Shown: positions 32,511-40,750 of the stretch, piece after piece
How the letters are laid out: each line of letters begins with the position of its first letter
Position numbering within the stretch: position 1 is the stretch's first letter
Assembly: GCA_017507905.1 (NCBI GenBank)
Contig: JAFWAA010000056.1
Location: forward strand, 1-40,968
Source of the DNA: Clostridia bacterium
GTDB lineage: Bacteria > Bacillota > Clostridia > Oscillospirales > CAG-272
Reading direction: 5' to 3'
Length of the DNA stretch: 40,968 bases
Notes under the pieces: model-generated
Seen by the model: only the letters and a program-made list of their open reading frames with translations
What the model was told of the DNA's origin: nothing
Databases searched by the model: none
Position numbers and translations under genes: made by a program

Positions 32511-33668
32511 TCAGTTTTCCTCCTCAAAATTGATCTTGATCTGCTTGGCCAGCGCCTTGCGGTGCTTGTCCATGAGATTCTGAATGCGCTGAACGGGGTT
32601 GAGCAGCGTGCTGATGGTCGCGTCGTTGTTGAGCGTGTCGATCAGGTAGGCAACGTACTTGCACATATTGACCTCCACGAACCAGGGCTTGCTTGCAAGC
32701 TCGGGACGGCGGTAGACCAGGTTGGTGGAAAGGATCTTATCAAAGACGCCCTCCTTGTAGCCCTGATCGAACTTGTCGCAGCCGTCGGTAAAGAGACCGA
32801 AGGTGGCAAAGCAGAATACGCGCTCGGCACCCTTCTCCTTAAGCTGCTTGCACACGTCGAGCATGGATTCGCCCGAGGAGATCATATCGTCCACGACGAT
32901 CACGTCCTTGCCGTGCAGATCCTGGCCGAGATACTCGTGTGCCTCGATGGGGTTGCGTCCGTTGATGACGATGGAGTAGTTTCTTCTCTTATAGAACATA
33001 CCGATGTCAAGACCGAGCACAGAGCTGTAATACATACAGCGCGCCATAGCACCCTCGTCGGGCGAGATGATGGCCATGTGATCCTTGTCGATCTGCACGT
33101 CCGGAACGGCACGGCAGAGTGCCTTGATCATCTGGTAGGTGGGGCGAACGTTGTCAAAGCCTGCCAGCGGAATGGCGTTGGAAATGCGGGAATCGTGTGC
33201 GTCGAAGGTGAGGATGTTGGAAACACCCATAGAAACGAGCTCCTGCAGCATGAGTGCGCAGTCAAGCGACTCACGGCTGGATTTCTTGTGCTGACGTCCC
33301 TCGTAGAGCATCGGCATAATCACGGTCAAGCGTCTTGCCTTGCCTCCGATGGCGGCAATGATACGCTTAAGATCTGCATAGTGATCGTCCGGACTCATGG
33401 GAACGTTCATGCCGTACATCTTGTAGGTGACGCCGTAATTGAATACGTCACAAATGATATACACGTCCTTGGCGCGTGCCGACTCGTGCAGGATTCCCTT
33501 TGCCTCACCGGAGCTGAAGCGCGGGCAGTCTGCCGAGAGGATAAAGGTATCCTCGTCCGCGCTGCTATGTCTGCGCCAGTCCTTGAGATAGCTGTCCACG
33601 TTTGCTGCGAATTGCTCGCAGCCGCGCATTGCGATTACCGCAAGCTCACCGCTCTGTTTGCCCTTCAT
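32511..33668 (-). CDS. prs: Ribose-phosphate pyrophosphokinase, long Clostridia-type form
   Basis: Makes phosphoribosyl pyrophosphate from ribose-5-phosphate and ATP for nucleotide, histidine and NAD synthesis. With ATG 33668 (AAAGGAG nine bases upstream) it has 385 residues, longer than the classical enzyme of about 315. The PRPP loop VIVVDDMISSGESM is at 246-259; ILTFDAHDSRISNAIPL corresponds to the flag/active-site region and RQHKKSSRESLDCALMLQEL to the ATP-binding loop. N-terminal sequence is divergent (AMRGCEQFAANVDSYLKDWR). Lies 84 bp downstream of rhamnulokinase; a stable hairpin (33709-33733) without U-run separates them, so co-transcription with processing is possible. Confidence 0.92.
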   Translation of the reverse strand: MKGKQSGELAVIAMRGCEQFAANVDSYLKDWRRHSSADEDTFILSADCPRFSSGEAKGILHESARAKDVYIICDVFNYGVTYKMYGMNVPMSPDDHYADLKRIIAAIGGKARRLTVIMPMLYEGRQHKKSSRESLDCALMLQELVSMGVSNILTFDAHDSRISNAIPLAGFDNVRPTYQMIKALCRAVPDVQIDKDHMAIISPDEGAMARCMYYSSVLGLDIGMFYKRRNYSIVINGRNPIEAHEYLGQDLHGKDVIVVDDMISSGESMLDVCKQLKEKGAERVFCFATFGLFTDGCDKFDQGYKEGVFDKILSTNLVYRRPELASKPWFVEVNMCKYVAYLIDTLNNDATISTLLNPVQRIQNLMDKHRKALAKQIKINFEEEN

Positions 33669-33752
33669 GATAAGTCTCTCCTTTGATTTGTTGTATAATC
33701 CCCAATTATCGGCGATGCGGGTCTGCACGCCGACCTGACAGGTAATTTTTCG

Positions 33753-35225
33753 TCAGTTCAGTGCACAAAAGCGTCCGTACGCCTCATCCCAGATCGCGCG
33801 ATCCGCGGTGGGCTCATACTCCTTGACCTCGAAGGAGGCGGCGATGATCTCTCTCGCCTGCTTCAGATCGGCAACCTCGCCGGCTGCGATGGCCTGCATC
33901 ATCAGGTTTCCGATCGCCGTTGCCTCCTCGGGACCTGCCAGAACGCGAATGCCGCAGGCGTCCGCCGTCATCTGGGAGAGGAAGCGATCCTTGGTTCCGC
34001 CGCCAACGACGTGAATGACCTTGGCCGGCTTGCCGGTAGCCTTCTTGATGGATTCAACGGTATAGCGATACTTGAGCGCAAGGCTCTCGTAGATGCAGCG
34101 AATGACCTCGCCCACGCTCTCGGGCACGGGCTGACCCGTGCGGCGGCAGAACTCGCGCACGCGCTCGGGCATATTGCCGGGAGTGGCGAAGGATGCGTCG
34201 TCGGGATCGATCAGGCTGCGGAAGGGCTGGCATTCCTTGGCCCAGGCCTCCATCTGCGCAAAGCTGTAGTCATTGCCCTCGCGCTTCCACTGGCGTCTGG
34301 ATTCCTGAATGAGCCAAAGGCCCATAATATTTTTGAGGTAGCGAATGGTTCCCATCGCGCCGCCCTCGTTGGTGAAATTGAGTTTTCTGGAGGTCTCGCT
34401 GAGCAAGGGAGAGGAAAGCTCGGTGCCCATCAGCGACCAGGTTCCGCTGCTGATGTAAACGAAATCCTCCTCCTGCGTGGGAACGGCGATGACCGCACTG
34501 GCGGTATCGTGGGAGGCCACGGTGATGACGTCGGCGTTGCAGGCGCCGGTCTCGCCCTGTACCTGCGGCAGAAGCTTGCCCACCTTTACGCCGGGCTGAA
34601 CGACCTCGCCGAAGAGCTTGCGCGGAATGCCCAGCTTATCCGTGAAGGAGAAGGCATAATCCCGCGTGTTGGCGTCCAGAAGCGCACCGGTGGAAAGAAT
34701 GGTGTATTCATTCATCATCTTTCCCGTAAGGAAATAGTTGAGCAGGTCGGGGATATTGAGCATACGGTCGGCCAGAGCGACAAGCTCGGGATCGTCGCGC
34801 AGATCGGCCGCCAGCTGGAAGATGGTGTTGAAGTTGATGTGCTGAATGCCTGCCGTGGCATAGAGATCGTCCAGGGAGAAATAGGGCTTGATGTAGTCGG
34901 CGATCCCCTCGGTGCGCACGTCGCGGTAGTGCACGGGGTTTGCCAGCATTCTTCCCTTCTTATCCATCAGCGCATAGTCCACGCCCCAGGTATCGATACC
35001 GATCGAGGAGATCTCCTCTCCCTCAAGCACGGCCTTGGTGATGGACTGCTTGATCTCGTGGAAGATGCGGAGGATATCCCAATGCATTCTTCCGTTGAGA
35101 ATGACCGTATCGTTGGAAAAACGGTGGTTTTCCCGAAGGGTAAGCCGCTTTCCGTCAAATTCGCCGATGATCCCGCGGCCGCTGGATGCGCCAAGGTCGA
35201 TCGCCAGCATTTTCAGCTTCGCCAT
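33753..35225 (-). CDS. rhaB: Rhamnulokinase
   Basis: FGGY-family sugar kinase that phosphorylates L-rhamnulose in rhamnose breakdown. The 490-aa protein (ATG 35225, GGAGG eight bases upstream) has LAIDLGASSGRGIIGEFDG at the N terminus, IGIDTWGVDYALMDKKG, YRDVRTEG, AGIQHINFNTIFQL, ASHDTASAVIAVP, YISSGTWSLMG and the C-terminal HVVGGGTKDRFLSQMTADACG. These segments are specific for RhaB within FGGY kinases. No rhaA or rhaD gene is in the window. Direct repeats overlap its -35 region. Confidence 0.94.
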   Translation of the reverse strand: MAKLKMLAIDLGASSGRGIIGEFDGKRLTLRENHRFSNDTVILNGRMHWDILRIFHEIKQSITKAVLEGEEISSIGIDTWGVDYALMDKKGRMLANPVHYRDVRTEGIADYIKPYFSLDDLYATAGIQHINFNTIFQLAADLRDDPELVALADRMLNIPDLLNYFLTGKMMNEYTILSTGALLDANTRDYAFSFTDKLGIPRKLFGEVVQPGVKVGKLLPQVQGETGACNADVITVASHDTASAVIAVPTQEEDFVYISSGTWSLMGTELSSPLLSETSRKLNFTNEGGAMGTIRYLKNIMGLWLIQESRRQWKREGNDYSFAQMEAWAKECQPFRSLIDPDDASFATPGNMPERVREFCRRTGQPVPESVGEVIRCIYESLALKYRYTVESIKKATGKPAKVIHVVGGGTKDRFLSQMTADACGIRVLAGPEEATAIGNLMMQAIAAGEVADLKQAREIIAASFEVKEYEPTADRAIWDEAYGRFCALN

Positions 35226-35276
35226 GATTAGAACCTCCAGTTTCAGGTTTTGTTGCAAAGGAATTAGAACAGTATT

Positions 35277-35305
35277 ATTATAGCACAGTTCATTCCCTTT
35301 TGTAT
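35277..35305 (-). promoter_or_regulatory. Promoter of rhaB-prs with extended -10 and poor -35
   Basis: Minus strand: TGC then TATAAT (35277-35282); the -35 position (35300-35305) reads ATACAA, a poor match. Such promoters usually need an activator. Confidence 0.7.
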
Positions 35306-35320
35306 GAACATTCTATGAAC
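35303..35320. promoter_or_regulatory. Operator-like direct repeats at the rhaB promoter
   Basis: TATGAAC occurs twice (35303-35309 and 35314-35320), 11 bp apart, one helical turn, overlapping and just upstream of the weak -35. This layout suits an AraC-type activator, possibly rhamnose-responsive. No such regulator gene is in the window. Confidence 0.55.
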
Positions 35321-35377
35321 GATAGAAGGAATTTCGTCGCTTTTTGTAAAGGTTTTTGTAAAAAATGAAAAAAATGC

Positions 35378-35406
35378 TTGCGATGGCGAACAATCTATGC
35401 TACAAT
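35378..35406 (+). promoter_or_regulatory. Promoter of the RCC1 gene pair
   Basis: TTGCGA (35378-35383), 17-bp spacer ending in TGC, TACAAT (35401-35406). It is divergent from the rhaB promoter. Confidence 0.78.
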
Positions 35407-35453
35407 GATAGCATTGTTCTTTCATTTTTATTCTCTGACAGGAGACAGACAAC

Positions 35454-37160
35454 ATGAAACAACTTCTTCAAAAAGCGCTCATGCTCGTCCTGGCCTGCGT
35501 ATTCCTTCTCCGGGTAACGGTCGGCTATTGCCTGCCCGTATCGGGCGCCGTGATCTCCACGGTCACCCCGACCGTCTCCATCGGAAACGGATTTATGGTT
35601 GCCCTTGACGCCATGGGACACGCCTACGCCTGGGGAGACAACACCGCAGGCAATCTTGGAAACGGAACGACCGCGTCGCAAACGAACGCCGTTGCCGTGA
35701 CCATGCCAGACAAGGTAACCTTTGTCGCGATCGCGGCAGGAGCAAACCACGTCGTTGCCCTTGCGGCTGACGGCGACGTCTATACCTGGGGCTCGAACGC
35801 CACGGGTCAGCTCGGCTATGAGCAGGGCTCGGTCCAGACTACACCGCGCCTCGTTGAAGCACTTGCCGACAAGACCGCCGTGGCAGTCGCCGCAGGAAAC
35901 GGCTTTTCGATGGCACTGATGCAGGACGGCACCGTGTATACCTGGGGAACAAACGCAAACAGTGAGCTCGGCGTTTCGGCAAGTGAGGTAGCCTCCTTCC
36001 GCACGTCTCCTACGGTGCTTGGCGGAAATATGGAAAATCTCTATTTCATCAGAATTTCTGCCGGACAGTCCTCTGCCGCAGCCATCACGGCCTCGGGTAC
36101 GGCTTATCTCTGGGGCAGAAACGCGAGCGGACAGCTCGGCACCTCCGCGGTGACAAAGCTCCTCCCCTACTCTCCCACCTCCCTGACCTCCTGCGCAGAG
36201 ATCGCTCTTGGCGGAAGTCACTCCGTGGCTCTCCTCTCGGACGGATCGATCAAGAACGCAGGACAGAACAACAAGGGGCAGTTTGGTGTGGGTACGACCT
36301 ACGACGCACTTTGCGAATTCTTCCGCGCGGCCAATCTTGCCTCTCCCAAGCCCATCGTTGGCGTAGCGGCAGGCACGCAGCATACCGTCGCCTTGTCCGC
36401 AAACGGTACAGTCTACACCTGGGGATACAACAACCAGGGACAGCTGGGATACAGCGGCAGCACCACGCAGACCTCGCCCAAGGCCGTGACCCTCGGTGAC
36501 GGCATCGTGGCTTCCTCCGTGGCCGCCGCCTACAACAATACCGCGATCGTGACCGCCGAGGGACGCGTCTACGCCTTTGGTGCAAACGGAAGCGGCCAGC
36601 TTGGCAACGGCCTGGTCTCGGATAACGTTACCTCTCCCGCCGCCGTTCTCGGTCCGAACGGGATCGATCCGTTGAACCTCGGCATGGGCAGTGAGGACAT
36701 CAAGCAGGACGTTTATATCTCGATCAAGACCAACGTTCCCGCGCCTACCTTTACGGTCACCATTCCCGCAGAGGTTCCCTTCGGTACGCTGAACCAGAAA
36801 AACGAGAATGCCATTGACCGCTACAGCGAAACCGCCGTGTCCGTCGGTGCATCCGACGTCAGCTTCCTCTTTGGCGAAAAGAAGCTCGTCATTTCCCTTT
36901 CCTCCGCCGACGCCTCGGGAGAGTTCCTCCTGCGCGACGTCAACGATCCCACCTACACGCTTCCCTTCAACGTTTATACCGAGCAGACGGGAGAGCGCGT
37001 TGAGGTGACGCCGGGCGGCAGATTTGCCGAATTCACCGCCGACGGCAGGGTCAACGGATGCCTGCGCATCGACCAAAGCCTGATCAACCGAAACGGCTCC
37101 TATTCCGGAACCGTCACCTTTACCGTATCGGTGGAGCCGATCTCCGCCGAATCCAACTGA
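35454..37160 (+). CDS. Secreted RCC1-repeat beta-propeller protein with C-terminal module
   Basis: 568 residues. A signal peptide (about 1-30, hydrophobic core LMLVLACVFLL) is followed by seven RCC1-type repeats (about 45-386), each of the form (H)xVAL..DGxVYTWGxNxxGQLG: near 45, 96, 149, 205, 254, 307 and 360; blade 5 is degenerate (KNAGQNNKGQFG). Seven repeats make a full propeller. A C-terminal beta-rich module (about 431-562) has PTFTVTIPAEVPFG, FLLRD..YTLPFNVY and LRIDQSL...GSYSGTVTFTVSV. No LPxTG or transmembrane anchor is seen. Function unknown; RCC1 propellers bind proteins in many contexts. The following gene encodes a paralogue of the C-terminal module. Confidence 0.88.
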   Translation: MKQLLQKALMLVLACVFLLRVTVGYCLPVSGAVISTVTPTVSIGNGFMVALDAMGHAYAWGDNTAGNLGNGTTASQTNAVAVTMPDKVTFVAIAAGANHVVALAADGDVYTWGSNATGQLGYEQGSVQTTPRLVEALADKTAVAVAAGNGFSMALMQDGTVYTWGTNANSELGVSASEVASFRTSPTVLGGNMENLYFIRISAGQSSAAAITASGTAYLWGRNASGQLGTSAVTKLLPYSPTSLTSCAEIALGGSHSVALLSDGSIKNAGQNNKGQFGVGTTYDALCEFFRAANLASPKPIVGVAAGTQHTVALSANGTVYTWGYNNQGQLGYSGSTTQTSPKAVTLGDGIVASSVAAAYNNTAIVTAEGRVYAFGANGSGQLGNGLVSDNVTSPAAVLGPNGIDPLNLGMGSEDIKQDVYISIKTNVPAPTFTVTIPAEVPFGTLNQKNENAIDRYSETAVSVGASDVSFLFGEKKLVISLSSADASGEFLLRDVNDPTYTLPFNVYTEQTGERVEVTPGGRFAEFTADGRVNGCLRIDQSLINRNGSYSGTVTFTVSVEPISAESN

Positions 37161-37178
37161 GAAAGGAGGAGCAACGAA

Positions 37179-37715
37179 ATGAAAAAGCAGATCCTTACCC
37201 TGTTCCTCTCGCTCCACCTTCTTCTCTGTCTTCCGCTTGCCATTTCCGCCGAGGACCTCTCCTCGGGCGGCTCGACCTCGGGCTCGACCACCGTTACCGC
37301 ACAAACGCAGGCGGTCAACCGCCCCGAATTTACCCTCACGCTGCCCGATTCCATCTCCTCCGAGCAGGTCATCGACCGCACCGAGGATCACGTTCTGCAT
37401 GACGTGGAGTTTTTCGTGCGCGTGGGCAATCTGCAATACCTGAACGGCAAGAGCATCGACGTTTCGATCTCCGCCCCCGGCGGACAGTTCCTGCTCTACT
37501 GCGGCGAGCATACGCTCCCCTACCAAGTCTACCGCAAGGGAACGTCCGGCGCGGCCGACGTCAGCCTGCAGAGCGGCGACATCTTTGCCACCTTTGCCGA
37601 GGGCTCACCCGAGACGCAGAACGGCTACCTTCGCATTGATTCCTACGACATTGACGTGTCAGGCGAATACGGCGGCGTGCTGACCTTCACCGTCCGCATT
37701 GAGGACGCGCAATAA
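37179..37715 (+). CDS. Small secreted protein, stand-alone paralogue of the RCC1 protein's C-terminal module
   Basis: 178 residues. Signal peptide at about 1-23 (hydrophobic LTLFLSLHLLLCLPLAIS, AxA-like cleavage near ISAED), a Gly/Ser/Thr linker (24-48), then one domain (49-176). It aligns with the end of the preceding protein: PEFTLTLPDSI with PTFTVTIPAEV, GGQFLLYCGEHTLPYQVY with GEFLLRDVNDPTYTLPFNVY, GYLRIDSYDIDVSGEYGGVLTFTV with GCLRIDQSLINRNGSYSGTVTFTV. The gene starts 18 bp after the RCC1 gene, with AAAGGAGG upstream, so both are co-transcribed. No known function. Confidence 0.86.
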   Translation: MKKQILTLFLSLHLLLCLPLAISAEDLSSGGSTSGSTTVTAQTQAVNRPEFTLTLPDSISSEQVIDRTEDHVLHDVEFFVRVGNLQYLNGKSIDVSISAPGGQFLLYCGEHTLPYQVYRKGTSGAADVSLQSGDIFATFAEGSPETQNGYLRIDSYDIDVSGEYGGVLTFTVRIEDAQ

Positions 37716-37724
37716 GTACCCATC

Positions 37725-37768
37725 AAAAATCCCTCCGCTGCTTTAAGGAGCAACGGAGGGATTTTTTT
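37725..37768. terminator. Terminator after the RCC1 pair
   Basis: 13-bp perfect stem (37725-37737 with 37754-37766) ending in a seven-T run on the plus strand. The A-tract on the other side lets it also serve the convergent DUF11 gene. Confidence 0.92.
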
Positions 37769-37818
37769 GGTCAAGAGCATTTCCCCCCCCTCCTCGCGCG
37801 CCAAGGAGAGAGAACGGC

Positions 37819-38670
37819 TCAGATCGTACCGACCACCGTCAGCACAGCCTCGCCCGGGTCGACCCTGTAGACCCCGTCAGCGCCTTGGGTAAAGGTGGCG
37901 GCGGGAACTGTGATCACACCGGGAAGCGTGGCAAACGCACCGGTTGTCTCGTCGTAGGTGTAGTCGGTTCCTTCGGTCAAAAGGAGACCGTTCAGGGTGA
38001 CCGAGGTGATGTCCAGAATCGGATCAAAGACGTCGCTGATCACCAGGTTGTCGGTTGCCACGGCGTCCGTGTTGCCGCGGTTCTCCACGAGGAAGCCGTA
38101 GGTGACCGTTCCGTTCTCGGGAACCGAGGTGGGAGAGAGCGTCTTGGTGATCGAGAGGACGGGCGTATCGGACGTTTCGACCGTCTCGCTGGCTACCAGG
38201 TCCTCGGGAAGACCGCCGCCGCTGACCGTGACGGTGTTGACCACGGTGCCCGCCGCATCAAGGGGCGCATAGGCGTTGATCTCGGTGACGTAGACCAGGA
38301 TCGCGTTGCCCCCTGCCGGCACGGCGATGCCGCCAAGAGTGAGGGGCTGCTCGGAAAGCACCGCAGGTGTCGGCTGCTGAATGCCGTCCACGAAGTAGGC
38401 AAGGCTTCCCTCCTCGTAGTCAAGGGGATACACGGTCGCACTGCCAAAGGGATACCCGCCGAGATCGTCGGTCAGCGTCAGACCGACGAAGGGGGTGCTG
38501 CCCGAGTTGACCAGGCTGACGACGTAGGTGATGCGTGAGCCGAGGGTGTACTCCTCCGTCAGCGCCGTTTTCGTCACGGAAAGCGTTTCGAGAAAGGTTC
38601 CCGTCACGGTGTTGGAATCCACGCTTCCGCCGTTGAAGGAAAGCGTGGCCTTATTGGTAAAGGTTGCCAT
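37819..38670 (-). CDS. DUF11 repeat protein without signal peptide
   Basis: 283 residues with two DUF11-type Ig-like repeats: about 28-165 (LSVTKTALTEEYTLGSRITYVVSLVNSGSTPFVGLTLTDDLG-type start) and about 170-283 (LSITKTLSPTSVPENGTVTYGFLVENRGN). Such repeats are usual in surface proteins, yet this one begins at MATFTNKATLSFNGG with no signal peptide and ends with no anchor. Similar unsigned DUF11 proteins occur in Clostridia and are uncharacterised. AAAAGGAG precedes ATG 38670. It is convergent to the RCC1 pair and has its own upstream region with a GGGCGC/GCGCCC repeat (38693-38706). Confidence 0.82.
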   Translation of the reverse strand: MATFTNKATLSFNGGSVDSNTVTGTFLETLSVTKTALTEEYTLGSRITYVVSLVNSGSTPFVGLTLTDDLGGYPFGSATVYPLDYEEGSLAYFVDGIQQPTPAVLSEQPLTLGGIAVPAGGNAILVYVTEINAYAPLDAAGTVVNTVTVSGGGLPEDLVASETVETSDTPVLSITKTLSPTSVPENGTVTYGFLVENRGNTDAVATDNLVISDVFDPILDITSVTLNGLLLTEGTDYTYDETTGAFATLPGVITVPAATFTQGADGVYRVDPGEAVLTVVGTI

Positions 38671-38761
38671 TTTCTGTTCTCCTTTTCAGATTTGGGCGCA
38701 GGCGCCCTACTCCAGTATATGAGCATACTCCAAAAAAGGACAGCATACGACAGCGCAAGGA

Positions 38762-38805
38762 AGAAAAACGAACCGCACGGCCGTGCTTGGCCGTGCGGTT
38801 CGTTT
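38762..38805 (-). terminator. Strong terminator after the GH30 gene
   Basis: 17-bp perfect stem (38766-38782 with 38789-38805), six-base loop; on the minus strand it runs into GUUUUUCUU. It starts two bases after the GH30 stop. Confidence 0.93.
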
Positions 38806-38807
38806 GT

Positions 38808-40112
38808 TCAGGGCTCGAGAATGACGGTATACAGGCCGCCCGCCTTTGCGGTGATCTCCACGCTCTTCCCGTCGATAAAGAGGTGGGGGTGGTGATCGCT
38901 CTTGGTCGAGTTAAAGAGGTTAACGACCACCTCGCCGTTCGGATTTCGCACGGCACAAAGCGGCATGCTCTCCGCATAGGTGGAGGTCCAAAGCACGGTC
39001 GCGCCCGGCTCAATGAAGTGCGAAAACATATAGAGCTGCCAGTACAGGCCGTTTCTTCGCACGCTTCCCGTAGCGGAATCCAGACGTATGCAGGCGTCGC
39101 ATCCGCCCATGCGGTTGTGATAGGGGCCGCCCATCTCGTCCAGGATCATGTTCCAATCGCAGATGCCGTTCGTCCCCTGACGGATATCGTGCAAAAGCTC
39201 GGTGCAGTATCTCGTATCGGTCTTGTCCTCGATGTTGCTCTTGCAGAATTCGGTGTTCAGGATCAGCTTGTCGGGATATTTTGCGCGCAGTGCGCCGATC
39301 GCGTCAAAATGCTCACCGCTGTACCAGTGGTAGGCCGCGCCGTCGATGGTATCCGGGCAGGCCGAGAAGATCCTGTCCGCGCGCTCGTAGAGACGCTCCT
39401 TGTTGTGATCCCAGCAAAGCAGCTTAACCTCGGCAAAGCCGTTTGCATCAAGAGCGCTGCGCAGATAAGGCGTAAAGGCGATCTCGTCCTCCGCCGTGTA
39501 GAAGCAGCTCTCCCAGGTCTGGATCGCCTTCGGCTCGTTTTGCAGGGTGAGTGCAAAGATCGGGATCCCCTCCTCGCGGTAGGCCTGCAGGAATCGAACG
39601 ATGTACTCGGCGTAGAGCGCATAGCAATCCTTTTTGAGCTTGCCACCCGAAAAGCGTGTGCCGTTCTCCTTCATAAAGGCGGGAGGCGACCAGGGAGAGG
39701 CAAAAAAGAGGATCTCCCTCTTGGAATAGCGGATCGCATCCTTGACAAAGGGGATCACGTATTTGCGGTCGCGCTCGATCGAGAAGGTGCGCAGATCGTA
39801 GTCGTTGTCCTCCACGTAGCAAAATTCGTCAAGGGCAAAATCGGCCGAGCCGATGCAGAGTCGGCAGAACTGATAGCGAAGACCGCTCTCGCCAAAGAGC
39901 GCCTCCAGCGTGCTCTGCTTGTCCGCCTCGCTCATTTGGGCATAGCAGTAGGCAGAGCTTTCGGTAAAGGCACCGCCAAAGCCAATCCATTCAGCCTTTC
40001 CTTGCGAATAGACGCTCATCAGCGGCTTTTCGCGCTCGGTTTCGGCAAGCGCGCCCAGCGTGATCTCATGTGGAAGATCGTTGACGTATTCGTAGCAGGC
40101 TTTTATCTTCAT
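38808..40112 (-). CDS. Glycoside hydrolase family 30 enzyme, cytoplasmic
   Basis: 434-residue GH30-type hydrolase (glucosylceramidase/beta-glucosidase or xylanase-like). The TIM barrel starts with WIGFGGAFTESSAY; ASPWSPPAFMKENG, TLQNEPKAIQTWESC with the acid/base glutamate (E193), AYHWYSGEHFDAI, and NTEFC with the nucleophile glutamate (E288) follow, then CDWNMILDEMGGPYH and a C-terminal beta domain (about 360-434). No signal peptide: it should act inside the cell on imported oligosaccharides or glycosides. ATG 40112 (GAGGA nine bases upstream) was preferred over more distant upstream starts. Monocistronic with its own promoter and terminator. Confidence 0.92.
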   Translation of the reverse strand: MKIKACYEYVNDLPHEITLGALAETEREKPLMSVYSQGKAEWIGFGGAFTESSAYCYAQMSEADKQSTLEALFGESGLRYQFCRLCIGSADFALDEFCYVEDNDYDLRTFSIERDRKYVIPFVKDAIRYSKREILFFASPWSPPAFMKENGTRFSGGKLKKDCYALYAEYIVRFLQAYREEGIPIFALTLQNEPKAIQTWESCFYTAEDEIAFTPYLRSALDANGFAEVKLLCWDHNKERLYERADRIFSACPDTIDGAAYHWYSGEHFDAIGALRAKYPDKLILNTEFCKSNIEDKTDTRYCTELLHDIRQGTNGICDWNMILDEMGGPYHNRMGGCDACIRLDSATGSVRRNGLYWQLYMFSHFIEPGATVLWTSTYAESMPLCAVRNPNGEVVVNLFNSTKSDHHPHLFIDGKSVEITAKAGGLYTVILEP

Positions 40113-40149
40113 CGTCCGTTTTCCTCGTTTCTTCGGGATCTTTGTCCTT

Positions 40150-40178
40150 ATTATAGCACGGCTGAAATGGAAAGGCAA
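40150..40178 (-). promoter_or_regulatory. Promoter of the GH30 gene
   Basis: Minus strand: TTGCCT (40173-40178), 17-bp spacer ending in TGC, TATAAT (40150-40155). Confidence 0.85.
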
Positions 40179-40260
40179 GGCTTTTTGTGGATTTTGGAAA
40201 ACGGAATCGGGAGATTTTTCTCCCGCGGTGAAAAAAATCCGACAAATTGCAAAAAAGGTA

Positions 40261-40289
40261 TTGCATTTTGCAAAAAGATATGATATAAT
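40261..40289 (+). promoter_or_regulatory. Promoter of the tRNA-Ala gene
   Basis: TTGCAT (40261-40266), 17-bp spacer, TATAAT (40284-40289), 19 bp before the tRNA. Confidence 0.85.
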
Positions 40290-40308
40290 CCATTTGTTAC
40301 CGCAATTT

Positions 40309-40384
40309 GGGGCATTAGCGCAGCTGGGAGCGCACAACACTGGCAGTGTTGGGGTCAGGGGTTCGAATCCCCTATGCTCCACCA
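40309..40384 (+). tRNA. tRNA-Ala (GGC), CCA encoded
   Basis: Full 76-nt cloverleaf: acceptor GGGGCAT with ATGCTCC, D arm GCGC/GCGC, anticodon arm CAACA/TGTTG with loop CTGGCAG (anticodon GGC, codon GCC), T arm AGGGG/CCCCT with TTCGAAT, discriminator A and encoded CCA. The G3-U70 pair, the main alanine identity element, is present. Confidence 0.97.
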
Positions 40385-40392
40385 GAACAAGT

Positions 40393-40438
40393 AAATCCGA
40401 ACTGTTTCGTTACGACGGAACTGTTCGGATTTGTTTTT
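40393..40438 (+). terminator. Terminator after tRNA-Ala
   Basis: Ten-bp outer stem (40393-40402 with 40423-40432), imperfect inner pairs, then GTTTTTT. Confidence 0.9.
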
Positions 40439-40465
40439 TACTTTGATTATCCATATTAAAAGATA

Positions 40466-40499
40466 CCGCCGAGAGTGACCGTTTGGTAACTCTCGGCGG
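40466..40499 (+). terminator. Second hairpin downstream of the tRNA
   Basis: Eleven-bp perfect stem CCGCCGAGAGT/ACTCTCGGCGG, 12-base loop, followed by GTTGTTGT, a poor U-run. It may be a remnant or backup terminator. The remaining 250 bp up to the regulator gene hold only promoter-like sequences. Confidence 0.5.
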
Positions 40500-40557
40500 G
40501 TTGTTGTAAAGTGGATGTGTTTCCTCATTTGACCCCATAAATATTTGTATCTCCTTA

Positions 40558-40586
40558 TTCAAATTTTCGCAAAAATATGGTATAAT
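40558..40586 (+). promoter_or_regulatory. Possible distal promoter of the XRE gene
   Basis: TTCAAA (40558-40563), 17-bp spacer, TATAAT (40581-40586). A second candidate closer to the gene is TGC-TATAAT at 40686-40694 with a poor -35. Confidence 0.6.
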
Positions 40587-40750
40587 GCATACGAGCTAAA
40601 CGCGAATATTCGCTTTCGAATTTTGTGTATAAATGCGTTTGTAGTCAAGTTAACGATTTGCTATATTTTATTTTTGCATATTTACTGCTATAATGTGATC
40701 AGAAAGAGTAGCTACGATCTTTCAATCAAATCATGAAAGAAGGAATGAAT

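Noticed and set aside
33736..33757. CTGAC/GTCAG inverted repeat at the end of rhaB as terminator
   Set aside because: Five pairs, large loop, and no U-run on the transcribed strand.
35400..37526. 708-codon minus-strand open frame opposite the RCC1 gene
   Set aside because: Gly/Arg/Val-rich antisense shadow of a repetitive G+C-rich gene; the plus strand has the promoter, signal peptide and seven clear RCC1 repeats.
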